Below are positions 1 through 10,115 of a DNA stretch of 64,000 nt, piece after piece. Source of the DNA: Pseudomonadota bacterium (GTDB taxonomy: Bacteria > Myxococcota > Myxococcia > Myxococcales > Myxococcaceae). The stretch is taken from positions 1 through 64,000 of the forward strand of contig JAFAAN010000147.1 in the NCBI GenBank assembly GCA_023426545.1, given 5' to 3'. Every line of letters starts with the position of its first letter. The first letter of the stretch is position 1. The translations under genes and the position numbers were made by a program. The notes below the pieces were generated by a model. The model was not told the DNA's origin, ran no database searches, and saw only the letters and a list, made by a program, of their open reading frames with translations.

Positions 1-1
1 C

Positions 2-3000
2 GCGGCGCGCCGCCGCGCCGGCGCGCCGACGACGCCGGAGCTGTTCCAGGTGGGGGCGGTGCGGGGGCGTCCCTTTCTCATCATGGAGCGCCTGCACGGC
101 CAGACGCTCGCCGCGTGGATGGCCGCGCTGCCGGGAACGGGCGCCGCGTCCGTGCCGCACGTGCGGGAGCTGCTCCGCGGGCTCTGCTCTGCCCTGGAGC
201 GCCTCCATGCCGCGGGCGTGGCCCATCGCGACATCAAGCCGGAGAACGTCTTTCTGCGCGAGGGTGGGGCGCTCAGCCTCCTGGACCTCGGGCTCGCCCG
301 CTTCATCGACGCTCCCGAGGAAGGTGGCGCGGTTGCCGCCGCGTCCGAGGCGCTGACGCACGTGGGACAGCGGCTGGGCACGCCGTACTACATGGCGCCC
401 GAGCAGTGCCTGGATGCGCGCGAGGCCGGAGCCCCCGCGGACCTCTACGCGCTGGGCATCCTCCTGTTCGAGCTGCTCACGGGTGCACCGCCCTTCACCG
501 GGGGCGCCGAGGCGATTCGCCATGGCCATGTCAGCCTCCGCCCACCGCGCGTGTCGGAGCGCGCGCCCGTGCCCGGGGCGCTCGACGACGTGCTGCTGCG
601 CTGTCTGGCCAAGGCGCCCGCCGAGCGCTTCACCAGCGCCGCCGAAGTCCTGGCCGCGTTCGACGCCGCGTGCCGCCAGACGCTGATGGAGGCGCCTGCT
701 TCGGCCGAGTCCGAGGCCATCGTCGCGCCGGTGCCCTCCGCGCCGGGGGGCGGGACGCGCTGGGTGGCGCTGCTCGGCGTTCACGCCGATGTGTCCGTGG
801 ACGCGCTGCGGGGGGCTATCGAGCCACAGGGTGGCGCACTGGCGCGCGTGCGGGCCCGAGGGTATGTCGTCGCCTTCGCCGAATCCCTCTCCGCCGAGGC
901 CAATCTGCGCGCGGGCGCGCTGGTCGCACGGCGGCTGATGGAGGAGGGAACGGCGGCCACCGTGCTGCACCTCGCGCGGCTCCACGTTCTTCCGGGAGCG
1001 ACCACCACACGCGTCGCCGGGCCGGACCTGGAGGCCATCGGGGATTGGTGGCCGGAGGACCTCGCGCCGGGCGAGGCACGCGTCACACCGGACGCGGCGG
1101 TCCGGCTGGGGTCGGGCGCCACCGCGCCCTCGCCCGATGGCGCCCGCTTGCGCCTGCACGATGGAGGGGCGTCCACGTCATCCGTGGAGGCACCACCGCT
1201 TGTGGGCCGCGAGCCCCTCCTGGAGTCGCTGGAGGCAGCGGCGTTCCGCTGTATCGCGGACGCGGTGCCGGGCCTGTGTGTCCTCTCCGGTGAGGTGGGG
1301 CATGGGGCGTCGCGCGTCCTGGAGGCGCTGGCCGCGCGCCTGGAGGCATCCGGCCGGTGCCTCGTGGTGCGGCTGCGCGCGCCTTCTCCAGACACCGCGG
1401 TGTCGCAGCCCCTGCTGGACGCGATGCGCGCCGCGGCGGAGCTTCCCCGGGCCGTCCGCGCCGCGCCAGTTCCGGTCGCCGACGAGCGCCACGCCATCGC
1501 GCGGGCCCTCGCGGAAGGGCTCCGGCGCCGGGCTCACGACGTCCCGCTGGTGCTCCTGGTGGATGATGGCCACCTGGCGGACCCCACCAGCCTGGACGCC
1601 CTGGAGGTCGCGACCCTGGCCGGGACGCAGGCGCCCCTCTGGGTGTGTGTCGCCGCACGGCCCGCGCTCCTCGCGCTGCGCCCCCACCTGGGCGAGCGCA
1701 GCGCCCATATCGTAAGTCTGCCGTTGCCGCCGCTTTCCCCGGAGGCGAGCCGCTCGCTGCTGCTGCATCTGCTGCGTCCGGCCGAGCACGTGCCCGAGCC
1801 GGTGCTGGCGCGGCTGGAGCAGCTCGCGCAGGGCGTCCCGTTATCGCTGGTGGAGCTGGCGGGGGCGCTGCGCGCCGCTGGGGCGCTGCGGATGTCTCCC
1901 GGGGGCGGCTGGTACATCGCGCCGGACGCGCTGCTGGACGTGTCCGTGACGCCTCTCTTCGAGCGCCTCGCCGCGCGGGCGCTGGCGGGGCTGCCCGCGA
2001 CGCACCGGGTGCTGGCGCGGCTCTGCGCGGTGCTGGGCTCGGAGGTGGAGGTGGCCCACGTGGACGCCGCCCTCCGTCACCTGGAGCCGAGCGAGGACAT
2101 GGCGCGGGTGACGTCGCTCGACGCGGGGGCGGGGCTTCAGCGGCTGGCGCGCTCGGGATTGCTGCGGCCCACCTCGCCGGGGCGCTTCGCCTTCCGTCAT
2201 CCGTTGCTGCGCGAGGCGCTGGAAGCGCTGCTGCCCGTCACGGCGCGCCGGGTGCTTCACATGGCGGCGCTGCGCGCCACGCCCGATGGTGGCGTGAGTG
2301 ACCGCCGCCGCTGGGCGCACCACGCCGCGGCTTGCGGTGCCCACGCGGAGGCCGCGAGCGCCTTTCTCTCGCTCGCGGAGTCGGCCCGGCGCGCGCACCG
2401 GTCCGTCGAGGCGGAGCAGCTCTACACGCGCGCGCTCGCGCTGCTGCCGGAGGGTGACGTGGAGCGCAGGGCCCTGGCGCTGTCGGGCCGTGGCCGGGTG
2501 CGGCACCGGCTCCAGCGTTTCCGCGAGGGACTGGCGGACCTGGGCGCGGCGCGGGTCCTGGCCGAAGCGCGAGGCGACGAGGCCCTACAGGTGGAACTCC
2601 TGCTGGAGGAGGCCACCGCGCGAGACTGGATGGAGGACGTGGAGGGCTCCTCCACGTGCGCGCGCGAGGCGCTGGAGCGCATCGAGCGGCTGGATGAACC
2701 ACGGCTGTCGCTGCGCTGCTCCCTGGCCCGGGGGCGGTTGCACGTGCGGCTGGGCGAATGGAGCGCCGCCGCGCGCATCCTCTCCCGGGTCGTGGAGGGC
2801 GCCGAGCGGGCGCATGACCACGAGACGCTCGTCGTGGCGCTGGCGTTGCTTGGCTCCGCGCTCACGTTCCTCGACCGCAACGAGGAAGCCGCGAGCCGCT
2901 TCGATGAAGCCTTGCAGCGGTGTGAGCAGGCTGGCGACGCCCTGCACCAGTCCGCCACGCTCATCAACCGCGTGTTGCTGTGGTTGCGGCAGGGGGACAT

Positions 3001-3586
3001 GCCGCGAATGGAGGCGGACCTGCGCCGCGCCATGTCGCTGGGGCGCGAGCTGGGCCATGCCCAGGTGGAGCGCTGGTCCACGTTCAACCTCGCGGAGGTG
3101 CTCTACATGCAGGGGCGGCTGGAAGAGGCCCTGCCGCTGGCCCGCCGTGCCCACGAACTGGGCATGCGCTTCTTCCGGGAGCACCCCGTTCCCGTGGATG
3201 CGCTGCTCCTGGCGCGCATCGGCGCGGCGATGGGGAACCTGGAGGAAGCCACCCGGCAGCTCCGGTGGATCGACGCCCAGTGTCCTCCCGACTCGTTGCC
3301 GCCCACTGCCGTCATGCGCAGGCTGGTGGAGCTCCAGGTCCGGGACGCGGAGGCCGGGGTTTCGTCCACGGACGCGTGGCTGGCCCTGGCGGCGGATGCG
3401 GACACCCTGGCCTCGGCCGACGAGAAGGCGGAGATCGACCTCCAGGCCGCGCGGGGCGCGCTCCACGCCGGGCGCGTCGAGGAAGCCCGCATGTGGCTTG
3501 CGCGTGCCGAGCGGGCGGTGGAAGAGGGGGCGCCCCTATGGCGCGCCCGACTGGACTCCCTGCGCGCATCGCTTCCGGGCGTGTAG
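2..3586 (+). CDS. Ser/Thr protein kinase with AAA ATPase-like and TPR regions (5' partial)
   Basis: The reading frame is open to the left edge, so the start and the N-lobe (glycine loop, ATP lysine) lie outside the window. The visible kinase C-lobe has the catalytic loop AHRDIKPEN (about nt 224), DLG in place of DFG, and the activation segment GTPYYMAPEQ. From about nt 1195 there is an STK-coupled AAA/signal-transduction ATPase region. Its P-loop reads SGEVGHGAS, so alanine (codon 1307-1309) replaces the Walker A lysine, while the Walker B-like segment LLVDDGHLAD remains. The last 400 residues are helical and TPR-like. This architecture is common in myxobacteria and the protein is probably cytosolic. 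The downstream lipoprotein gene is separated by 159 bp with a terminator-like hairpin. Confidence 0.9.
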   Translation, partial: AARRRAGAPTTPELFQVGAVRGRPFLIMERLHGQTLAAWMAALPGTGAASVPHVRELLRGLCSALERLHAAGVAHRDIKPENVFLREGGALSLLDLGLARFIDAPEEGGAVAAASEALTHVGQRLGTPYYMAPEQCLDAREAGAPADLYALGILLFELLTGAPPFTGGAEAIRHGHVSLRPPRVSERAPVPGALDDVLLRCLAKAPAERFTSAAEVLAAFDAACRQTLMEAPASAESEAIVAPVPSAPGGGTRWVALLGVHADVSVDALRGAIEPQGGALARVRARGYVVAFAESLSAEANLRAGALVARRLMEEGTAATVLHLARLHVLPGATTTRVAGPDLEAIGDWWPEDLAPGEARVTPDAAVRLGSGATAPSPDGARLRLHDGGASTSSVEAPPLVGREPLLESLEAAAFRCIADAVPGLCVLSGEVGHGASRVLEALAARLEASGRCLVVRLRAPSPDTAVSQPLLDAMRAAAELPRAVRAAPVPVADERHAIARALAEGLRRRAHDVPLVLLVDDGHLADPTSLDALEVATLAGTQAPLWVCVAARPALLALRPHLGERSAHIVSLPLPPLSPEASRSLLLHLLRPAEHVPEPVLARLEQLAQGVPLSLVELAGALRAAGALRMSPGGGWYIAPDALLDVSVTPLFERLAARALAGLPATHRVLARLCAVLGSEVEVAHVDAALRHLEPSEDMARVTSLDAGAGLQRLARSGLLRPTSPGRFAFRHPLLREALEALLPVTARRVLHMAALRATPDGGVSDRRRWAHHAAACGAHAEAASAFLSLAESARRAHRSVEAEQLYTRALALLPEGDVERRALALSGRGRVRHRLQRFREGLADLGAARVLAEARGDEALQVELLLEEATARDWMEDVEGSSTCAREALERIERLDEPRLSLRCSLARGRLHVRLGEWSAAARILSRVVEGAERAHDHETLVVALALLGSALTFLDRNEEAASRFDEALQRCEQAGDALHQSATLINRVLLWLRQGDMPRMEADLRRAMSLGRELGHAQVERWSTFNLAEVLYMQGRLEEALPLARRAHELGMRFFREHPVPVDALLLARIGAAMGNLEEATRQLRWIDAQCPPDSLPPTAVMRRLVELQVRDAEAGVSSTDAWLALAADADTLASADEKAEIDLQAARGALHAGRVEEARMWLARAERAVEEGAPLWRARLDSLRASLPGV

Positions 3587-3672
3587 CGCGAAATGTCACA
3601 GAAGTTTGGAGTTGTGACGTGAAGCGCTACGCCAACGCAGGCGGGAGATCTGCTCTGATGCTGTGGCGTCCA

Positions 3673-3710
3673 ACCTCCCAGGCGGGCCCGGCCCATGCTT
3701 GCTGGGAGGT
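3673..3710 (+). terminator. Stem-loop after the first kinase gene
   Basis: A perfect 9-bp inverted repeat (ACCTCCCAG at 3673-3681, CTGGGAGGT at 3702-3710) is followed by a pyrimidine-rich run (CATTCTCTCCTTCC). It resembles an intrinsic terminator for the kinase gene. It sits about 35 nt before the next start, so it could also act as a leader structure of that lipoprotein gene. A smaller repeat, GTCACA/TGTGAC at 3595-3618, lies upstream. Confidence 0.45.
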
Positions 3711-3745
3711 CATTCTCTCCTTCCGTCGTTGCTGGAGGAAGTCTC

Positions 3746-5296
3746 ATGTCCCTTCGTTCGCCTCGTCTGCTGGCGGTTCCCTCGCTCCTGATGCTCGCCA
3801 TGTCGGGCTGTGGGACCGGGCCTCTCGAACCGGAGTCACCGGGGCTGGGGACGCAGGGGTCGGAGATTCGCATCGCCAACTCGCTCACCACGCAGGCGCT
3901 GGTGCTCAACGCGATCGCCACCAACCGCGAATCGAACGGCCTGTTGGGGACGATGCCGCTCGAGGAACTCTTCCACCCGACGCTGGGGGATGCCAACACG
4001 CGCCTGCGTCTGCATGACCCGAACGCGCAGCGGTTCATGGAGTACCTGGTGGGTTGTGCCCTGTCGGAAGGGCAGGCACTGGACTACTACGACCCCCGGA
4101 TGCCCAACCCCGGCCTGAAGAAGTGGTGGGGTCAGGCGGGCCTCTGCCCGACGTGGGCCACCTCCGCGCCGACGCAGGACTGCCTGGAGCGCGTGTCCGC
4201 CTGCGTGCTGGCCCGCAACAACGCGGAGGGCCGGCGCGTGGAGCTGTCCATGCGGGGTGAGCACCGCTTCACCGCGTCCGGTCCCAACATCTACACGCTG
4301 GCGGAGCGGACGCTCCCTGCCGTGCACCGGCCCATCTCCGGTGAGCCGATGGCCAGCTTCGAGAGCTGCGGCATGGGCGAGTCGGGCCCGCAGCGCGACT
4401 GTGGGTGGACGCCGGATGGCATCGGGAGCTGCACGCCCGCTTCGACGGTGTGGGTAGGCGCGGGCGGATTGATGTCCTGTGTCGGGATCCCATCCCCGGT
4501 GGGCTCCAGCGTGAATGGCCCCGCGGTGCTCCGCGTGTGCGAGGGCATCGCGGGCTGTGACCACTTCGACGCGCGCAACCTCGGTGAGACGACGGGGACC
4601 TGTATGGGGGCGGCGCTCAGCTCGGTGGTGAGCTTCACCTGCCCGGAGGGTGGGTACTTCAGCGTGATGACGGCGCCGGCCGACAGCACGACCCCAGGCA
4701 TGGTGGCGAACGTGGAGGCGAGGCCGGACAGCACGTCGGAGTATGGCCTGTCGGAGCAGCAGGTGTACGGCGTGCGGGAGGGGGCGTTCTACGGCAACAT
4801 CTTCCTGCCGGACGACCTGGCCACGGAGGTTGACGTGAAGGAGGTCTACGACGGGAAGCAGAAGGGCGTCGTCGTCGTGGGCACGGATGTCGTCATCCAA
4901 GGCTCCATCTATCGGAAGATGTACTCCTGCTATGACCCGTCCTGGTCGAGTGGCGCGGCCTACGCGGCGAACCGCGTCTGCGCGATTCCGTCATCGGGCT
5001 CCAACTGTGCCGCGAAGGTGACGGGGGCCTGCTTCACGTCGCTCAAGCCGCCCGTGGCCGGCAAGTGCGCCATCCAGGACGGAGCCCTCACGTCCGGGGA
5101 TGGCGACTACGAGCAGTGCCGTGACCACGAAGACCGGCTGTGGCCACAGTCGGTGACCACGTATCTCCATGCGCCTTGCGACACGGTGACGAAGGAGCTG
5201 CGCTCCCAGACCTGCAGCCGGGGCTCCAGGCCGGTGCCGGTACCGGCGGAGCCGCTGCCCTTGCCCTTTCCCCGTAGGCAGGGCCTCCTGCCGTAG
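3746..5296 (+). CDS. Cysteine-rich lipoprotein of unknown function
   Basis: The start is ATG 3746, six bases after a good Shine-Dalgarno GGAGGA; the longer frame from 3695 lacks one. The 516-residue product begins with a basic and hydrophobic signal and a lipobox AMSGC, so it should be a lipoprotein exported through Sec. The mature part has about 20 cysteines, many in closely spaced pairs, suggesting disulfides, and ends in a proline-rich tail. I recognise no catalytic domain. It lies between two Ser/Thr kinase genes, and the second begins 5 nt after its stop, so lipoprotein and kinase are probably cotranscribed. A role as a surface or sensory partner of that kinase is inference only. Confidence 0.8.
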   Translation: MSLRSPRLLAVPSLLMLAMSGCGTGPLEPESPGLGTQGSEIRIANSLTTQALVLNAIATNRESNGLLGTMPLEELFHPTLGDANTRLRLHDPNAQRFMEYLVGCALSEGQALDYYDPRMPNPGLKKWWGQAGLCPTWATSAPTQDCLERVSACVLARNNAEGRRVELSMRGEHRFTASGPNIYTLAERTLPAVHRPISGEPMASFESCGMGESGPQRDCGWTPDGIGSCTPASTVWVGAGGLMSCVGIPSPVGSSVNGPAVLRVCEGIAGCDHFDARNLGETTGTCMGAALSSVVSFTCPEGGYFSVMTAPADSTTPGMVANVEARPDSTSEYGLSEQQVYGVREGAFYGNIFLPDDLATEVDVKEVYDGKQKGVVVVGTDVVIQGSIYRKMYSCYDPSWSSGAAYAANRVCAIPSSGSNCAAKVTGACFTSLKPPVAGKCAIQDGALTSGDGDYEQCRDHEDRLWPQSVTTYLHAPCDTVTKELRSQTCSRGSRPVPVPAEPLPLPFPRRQGLLP

Positions 5297-5301
5297 CGCG
5301 C

Positions 5302-6681
5302 ATGGCGGCGGGAGAAGAAGAGGCCCTCTATGGCGAGGAGCTGGGCGCCGGCGCCCTGGTGGCGGACTGGCTGGTGGAGCGCGTCCACTACCGGGGGCCT
5401 GGCTCCACACTCTATCGGGCGCGCCACCTCCGCACGGGCGCGCCCGCGGCGCTGAAGGTGCTGCTGCCGCAGCCCTCGGACATCGCGCTTCGACGCTTCC
5501 GCAGGGAAGCGGAGACGCTCCAGCGGCTGAGCCACCCACACATCGTCGCCGTGCTCGGCTACGGCACGCTGGCGGATGGCCGGCCCTATATCGCCATGGA
5601 GTGGCTGGAGGGGCGGGACCTCGCCGCGGAGCTGGAGGTGCGCGGTCCGCTGTCGGCGACCGAGGCGTGGGAGGTGCTGGTGCAGGTGGGCGGCGCGCTC
5701 CGAGCCGCGCATCAGGCGGGCGTCGTGCACCGCGACTTGAAGGCCCAGAACGTGGTGCGCCTGTCGCGGGAAGGGGCCGGCCCTCAGGTGAAGCTGGTGG
5801 ACTTCGGCGTGGCCAAGGGGGTGACGCCAGAGGCCCCGGGGGCCTCCACCCTCACGCTCACCGGTGTCTCGTTGGGCACGCCGCTGTCCATGGCGCCCGA
5901 GCAGATTCGAGGCGAGCCCCCCGACGCGCGCACCGACCTGTACGCGATGGGTGTGCTGCTCTTCCAACTCGTCACGGGACAGCCGCCCTTCCAGGGCGCC
6001 ACGCGGCACGAGGTGGAGGACCTGCACCTGAATGCGCCGCCACCTCGGCCCAGTGAGCGCGCGCCTGTCCCCGCGGCGCTGGACGCGGTGGTGCTTCGCT
6101 GCATGAGCAAGCGGCGCGAGGAGCGCTTCGCGGACGTGGACGCGCTGCTCGAAGCGCTGCGGAGCGCGGCTCAGGGGGGCGGCGCTCCGGCTCGGTCCAC
6201 GTTGGCGGTGGCGTTGTACGCGGAGGCTCGGCTCCGGGGCGCGCCGCAGGTGTCATCCCTGGAGCGGCTGGACGCGTTGCTGGAGCACGTGGGGGGCACC
6301 GCTCGCGCGGCGGGGCTCGACGTGCGGCTGGAGGGCAGCGGGTGCCTGTTGGCCGTTTCGCCGTTGCCCTTGGACGCGGAGTCGCAGCAGGCTGCGCGAG
6401 GCCGCGTCTTGCAGGCCGCGTTGGCGCTGGTGGAGCAGGTGGAGGGGGGGGAGGCGCCCCGGCCCGTGGACCTGGCCATCACCCTGCACGTCGCGCCGCT
6501 TCCGACGGAGGACGAGCGCGGTACGGACGGGCTGCTCTACCTGCCCGGCTGGGTCGCGGAGCCGCCCGGAACGGGGCTGGTGGCGACGGGGGCGGTGCTC
6601 GACGGGCTCGCGTCGGGCATCGTGGCGACGCCTGTGTCCGGTGCGCGGCTGGGCTGCTGGCGCGTCAGCCGCGCGAGGTGA
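5302..6681 (+). CDS. Ser/Thr protein kinase
   Basis: 459 residues. An N-terminal Hanks-type kinase domain (about residues 20-285) is complete: nucleotide loop RGPGSTLYRA, ATP lysine in AALKVLL, catalytic loop VVHRDLKAQN, DFG in LVDFGVAKG, activation segment GTPLSMAPEQ and the following DLYAMGVLLF helix. The C-terminal 170 residues match no domain I know, and there is no obvious membrane segment, so it is probably a soluble kinase. The ATG comes 5 nt after the preceding lipoprotein stop and has no clear ribosome site of its own, which suggests translational coupling. It ends 3 nt from the stop of the convergent FHA-type sigma-54 activator, a plausible phosphorylation or binding partner (inference). 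Confidence 0.93.
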   Translation: MAAGEEEALYGEELGAGALVADWLVERVHYRGPGSTLYRARHLRTGAPAALKVLLPQPSDIALRRFRREAETLQRLSHPHIVAVLGYGTLADGRPYIAMEWLEGRDLAAELEVRGPLSATEAWEVLVQVGGALRAAHQAGVVHRDLKAQNVVRLSREGAGPQVKLVDFGVAKGVTPEAPGASTLTLTGVSLGTPLSMAPEQIRGEPPDARTDLYAMGVLLFQLVTGQPPFQGATRHEVEDLHLNAPPPRPSERAPVPAALDAVVLRCMSKRREERFADVDALLEALRSAAQGGGAPARSTLAVALYAEARLRGAPQVSSLERLDALLEHVGGTARAAGLDVRLEGSGCLLAVSPLPLDAESQQAARGRVLQAALALVEQVEGGEAPRPVDLAITLHVAPLPTEDERGTDGLLYLPGWVAEPPGTGLVATGAVLDGLASGIVATPVSGARLGCWRVSRAR

Positions 6682-6684
6682 TGC

Positions 6685-8103
<1,419 letters not shown>

Positions 8104-8193
8104 GAAAGTCAAGATATCACGGGGGCCTCAGCTCATGACGTTTGATGCCGCGTCCGGGGCGTGTTTGCCTGAGGGGGCGGGAGAGGAACGCAC

Positions 8194-8592
8194 ATGGCGA
8201 CACGAGGCAAGGTCCGGGCGGCTCGTGGACAGGCTGGAGCGGGCTTGACGTTCGACGCGGTGCGGGCGCTGGCGCTGTCCCTGCCGGGAGTGGAGGAGGG
8301 CACGTCGTATGGCACCGTCGCCTTCCGCGTGCGCAAGAAGCTCATCGCGCGCTTCCATGAGGACGGTGAGTCGCTCCTCGTGAAGGTGGAGCTGGGCGTG
8401 CGTGAGGTCCTCATGCGGGCCGAGCCGGAGAGCTGCTTCATCACCGACCACTACGAGGGATATCCGGAGTGCCTGCTCGTGCGCGTCGCCCAGGCCCGCC
8501 CGGCGCTGGTCCGGCGGCTGCTGGAAGACGCGTGGCGGCGGAGCGCCTCCCAGCGCCAGCTCGCGGAGCGGGCGTCGCGGGACGCGGGCTGA
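8194..8592 (+). CDS. MmcQ/YjbR family protein
   Basis: 132 residues. The core starts at LTFDAVRALALSLPG, followed by the family signature GTVAFRVRKKLIARF and a C-terminal helical half, which matches the small alpha/beta MmcQ/YjbR fold that resembles a CyaY-like DNA-binding domain. Function is poorly defined in the family. The gene is divergent from the FHA activator (90-bp gap), so the two could share control. The 5' 20 residues are Arg/Lys/Ala-rich and not part of the domain. Start ATG 8194 follows the weak site GGAGAGGAACGCAC. Confidence 0.85.
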   Translation: MATRGKVRAARGQAGAGLTFDAVRALALSLPGVEEGTSYGTVAFRVRKKLIARFHEDGESLLVKVELGVREVLMRAEPESCFITDHYEGYPECLLVRVAQARPALVRRLLEDAWRRSASQRQLAERASRDAG

Positions 8593-8710
8593 CTCCGGCT
8601 TCGTGCCCTGATGGACCCGTTGGCACGCCGCCGATTTCAATGCGAGTCTCTGACGGGGAGGGGGGCAGGCCGGGAAGGGGCGGTCCGAAGTCACCGCGTC
8701 CACGCTGGCC

Positions 8711-8732
8711 GGTCTCACCGGAACGGGAGACC
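8711..8732 (+). promoter_or_regulatory. Hairpin overlapping the ribosome-binding site of the next gene
   Basis: GGTCTC (8711-8716) is the exact reverse complement of GAGACC (8727-8732). The Shine-Dalgarno-like GGGAGA (8726-8731) of the gene starting at 8738 lies inside the second arm. Folding in the transcript would hide the ribosome site, so this may tune translation. Confidence 0.35.
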
Positions 8733-8737
8733 CAACC

Positions 8738-9937
8738 ATGTCAGAGTCGGCAGGTGGCCAGGGCGAAGACGGCGGGCGGATTCGCACGCCCGGCGAGGGG
8801 GCCCTGCGCGCGGTCCAGTCGCTGGTGGCGCAGGACGACACAGACCGTGCGGCGCAGCTCTACGAGGAGCTGGGCGACGCCCAGCGCGAGCGAATTCGCC
8901 GCGAGGCGGAGCGGGGACCGGCGAAGCAGCGCCGGGGCTTCATCGAGGTGCTCCGGCGGGCGCGCGACTTTCTGGGCGCCGCGCGGCTGGTGGATGGTCA
9001 CGGTGAGGACGCCACCGCCGCCGACCTCTATTTCCAGAGTGGAAAGTACATGGAGGCGGCGGAGAGTTATCTCCGCGCCGGTGATTCGGAGCGCGCCGCC
9101 GCTGCCTTCGAGCGCGGAGGTGCGCTGGAGCGCGCCCTGTCGCTCTACCGCGAGCTGGGGGCGCGCGAGGCCATGGCGCAGTGCCTGGTCCGCCTGGACC
9201 GACCCTTCGAGGCGGCCGCGCTCTACCAGGAGCTGGGGCAGGCGCACGCGGAGGTGGAGGCGCTCGGAGGCGTGCGGGCGAACGAACCTCGCTATGTGGA
9301 AGCGGTGCTGCGCATCTGCCAGTTGCTGGACGCCGAGGGCTTCACCCACCGGGCGCTCGCGGTGCTGGCGGACGCGGTGAGCAGCTCGGAGGTGGCGCGG
9401 GCGCACCCGGAGCTGGTGACGGAGAAGGCGCGGCTGCTGCGCCGCATGGGCATGGAGGCGGAGGCGGAGGCGATGCTCATCCGCCGCTCGGGAGGGGTCA
9501 CCGTGCCCGCGGCGAATGGCTACCGCTTCCTCAAGGCCATCCCCATCTTTGGTGAGCTCTCCCTGGAGGACATGAAGGACCTCTACCGGCTGGCGCGTCA
9601 GGTCATCATCGCGCCCGGCACGGTGCTGCTGGAGAAGGGCTCGCCGGGAGTGGGTCTCTTCGTCCTGATGGATGGCTCGGTGGACGTCTTCAGTGGGCCG
9701 GAGGCGGACGCCCGGCACCTCAACACGCTGGGGCCGGGCGCGTACCTGGGGGAAATCTCCCTGGTGCAGGACGGGCCCGTCTCCGCCCACGTCCGCGCGC
9801 GCACGTCCGTTCGCGCGCTGCGCATCTGCCGCGCTGACTTCGAGCGCTACGTGGACACGCACGAGGCGGCGGCGCTGCGCATCTACCGCCTCTTCACCCA
9901 GAACCTGGCGGGCCGGGTTCGCGCGCTGAGCGCCTGA
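8738..9937 (+). CDS. TPR protein with C-terminal cyclic-nucleotide-binding fold
   Basis: 399 residues. Residues about 25-250 form helical, TPR-like repeats (for example DLYFQSGKYMEAAESYLRAG and ALYQELGQAH). The last 135 residues form a cyclic-nucleotide-binding (CRP-like) beta-roll beginning LKAIPIFGELS. In its phosphate cassette GEISLVQDGPVSAHV, the arginine that binds the cyclic phosphate is valine (expected R in the position before SAH). It therefore probably does not bind cAMP in the usual way. No DNA-binding helix-turn-helix is present, so it is likely a protein-interaction adaptor. In myxobacteria such TPR/CNB proteins are common and mostly uncharacterised. Confidence 0.85.
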   Translation: MSESAGGQGEDGGRIRTPGEGALRAVQSLVAQDDTDRAAQLYEELGDAQRERIRREAERGPAKQRRGFIEVLRRARDFLGAARLVDGHGEDATAADLYFQSGKYMEAAESYLRAGDSERAAAAFERGGALERALSLYRELGAREAMAQCLVRLDRPFEAAALYQELGQAHAEVEALGGVRANEPRYVEAVLRICQLLDAEGFTHRALAVLADAVSSSEVARAHPELVTEKARLLRRMGMEAEAEAMLIRRSGGVTVPAANGYRFLKAIPIFGELSLEDMKDLYRLARQVIIAPGTVLLEKGSPGVGLFVLMDGSVDVFSGPEADARHLNTLGPGAYLGEISLVQDGPVSAHVRARTSVRALRICRADFERYVDTHEAAALRIYRLFTQNLAGRVRALSA

Positions 9938-10115
9938 GGAACACGGTCCTCGCCCCACGCGTCCCGACTCCGCTGCGTCAAGCGGAAACCGGACAAGGTG
10001 TCACGCACGGAGGCAGGCCCGAGAAGCGCGGAACTCGTGAGACAAAGAAGGAGGCGCGGACGCGTGTTGCTGTTGCTCTTCACGACGGTCGACGCGGACC
10101 CAGGCCAGGGCTAAC

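Noticed and set aside
3595..3618. CRP-like site GTCACA...TGTGAC
   Set aside because: The half-sites are in the wrong orientation and spacing for a CRP operator.
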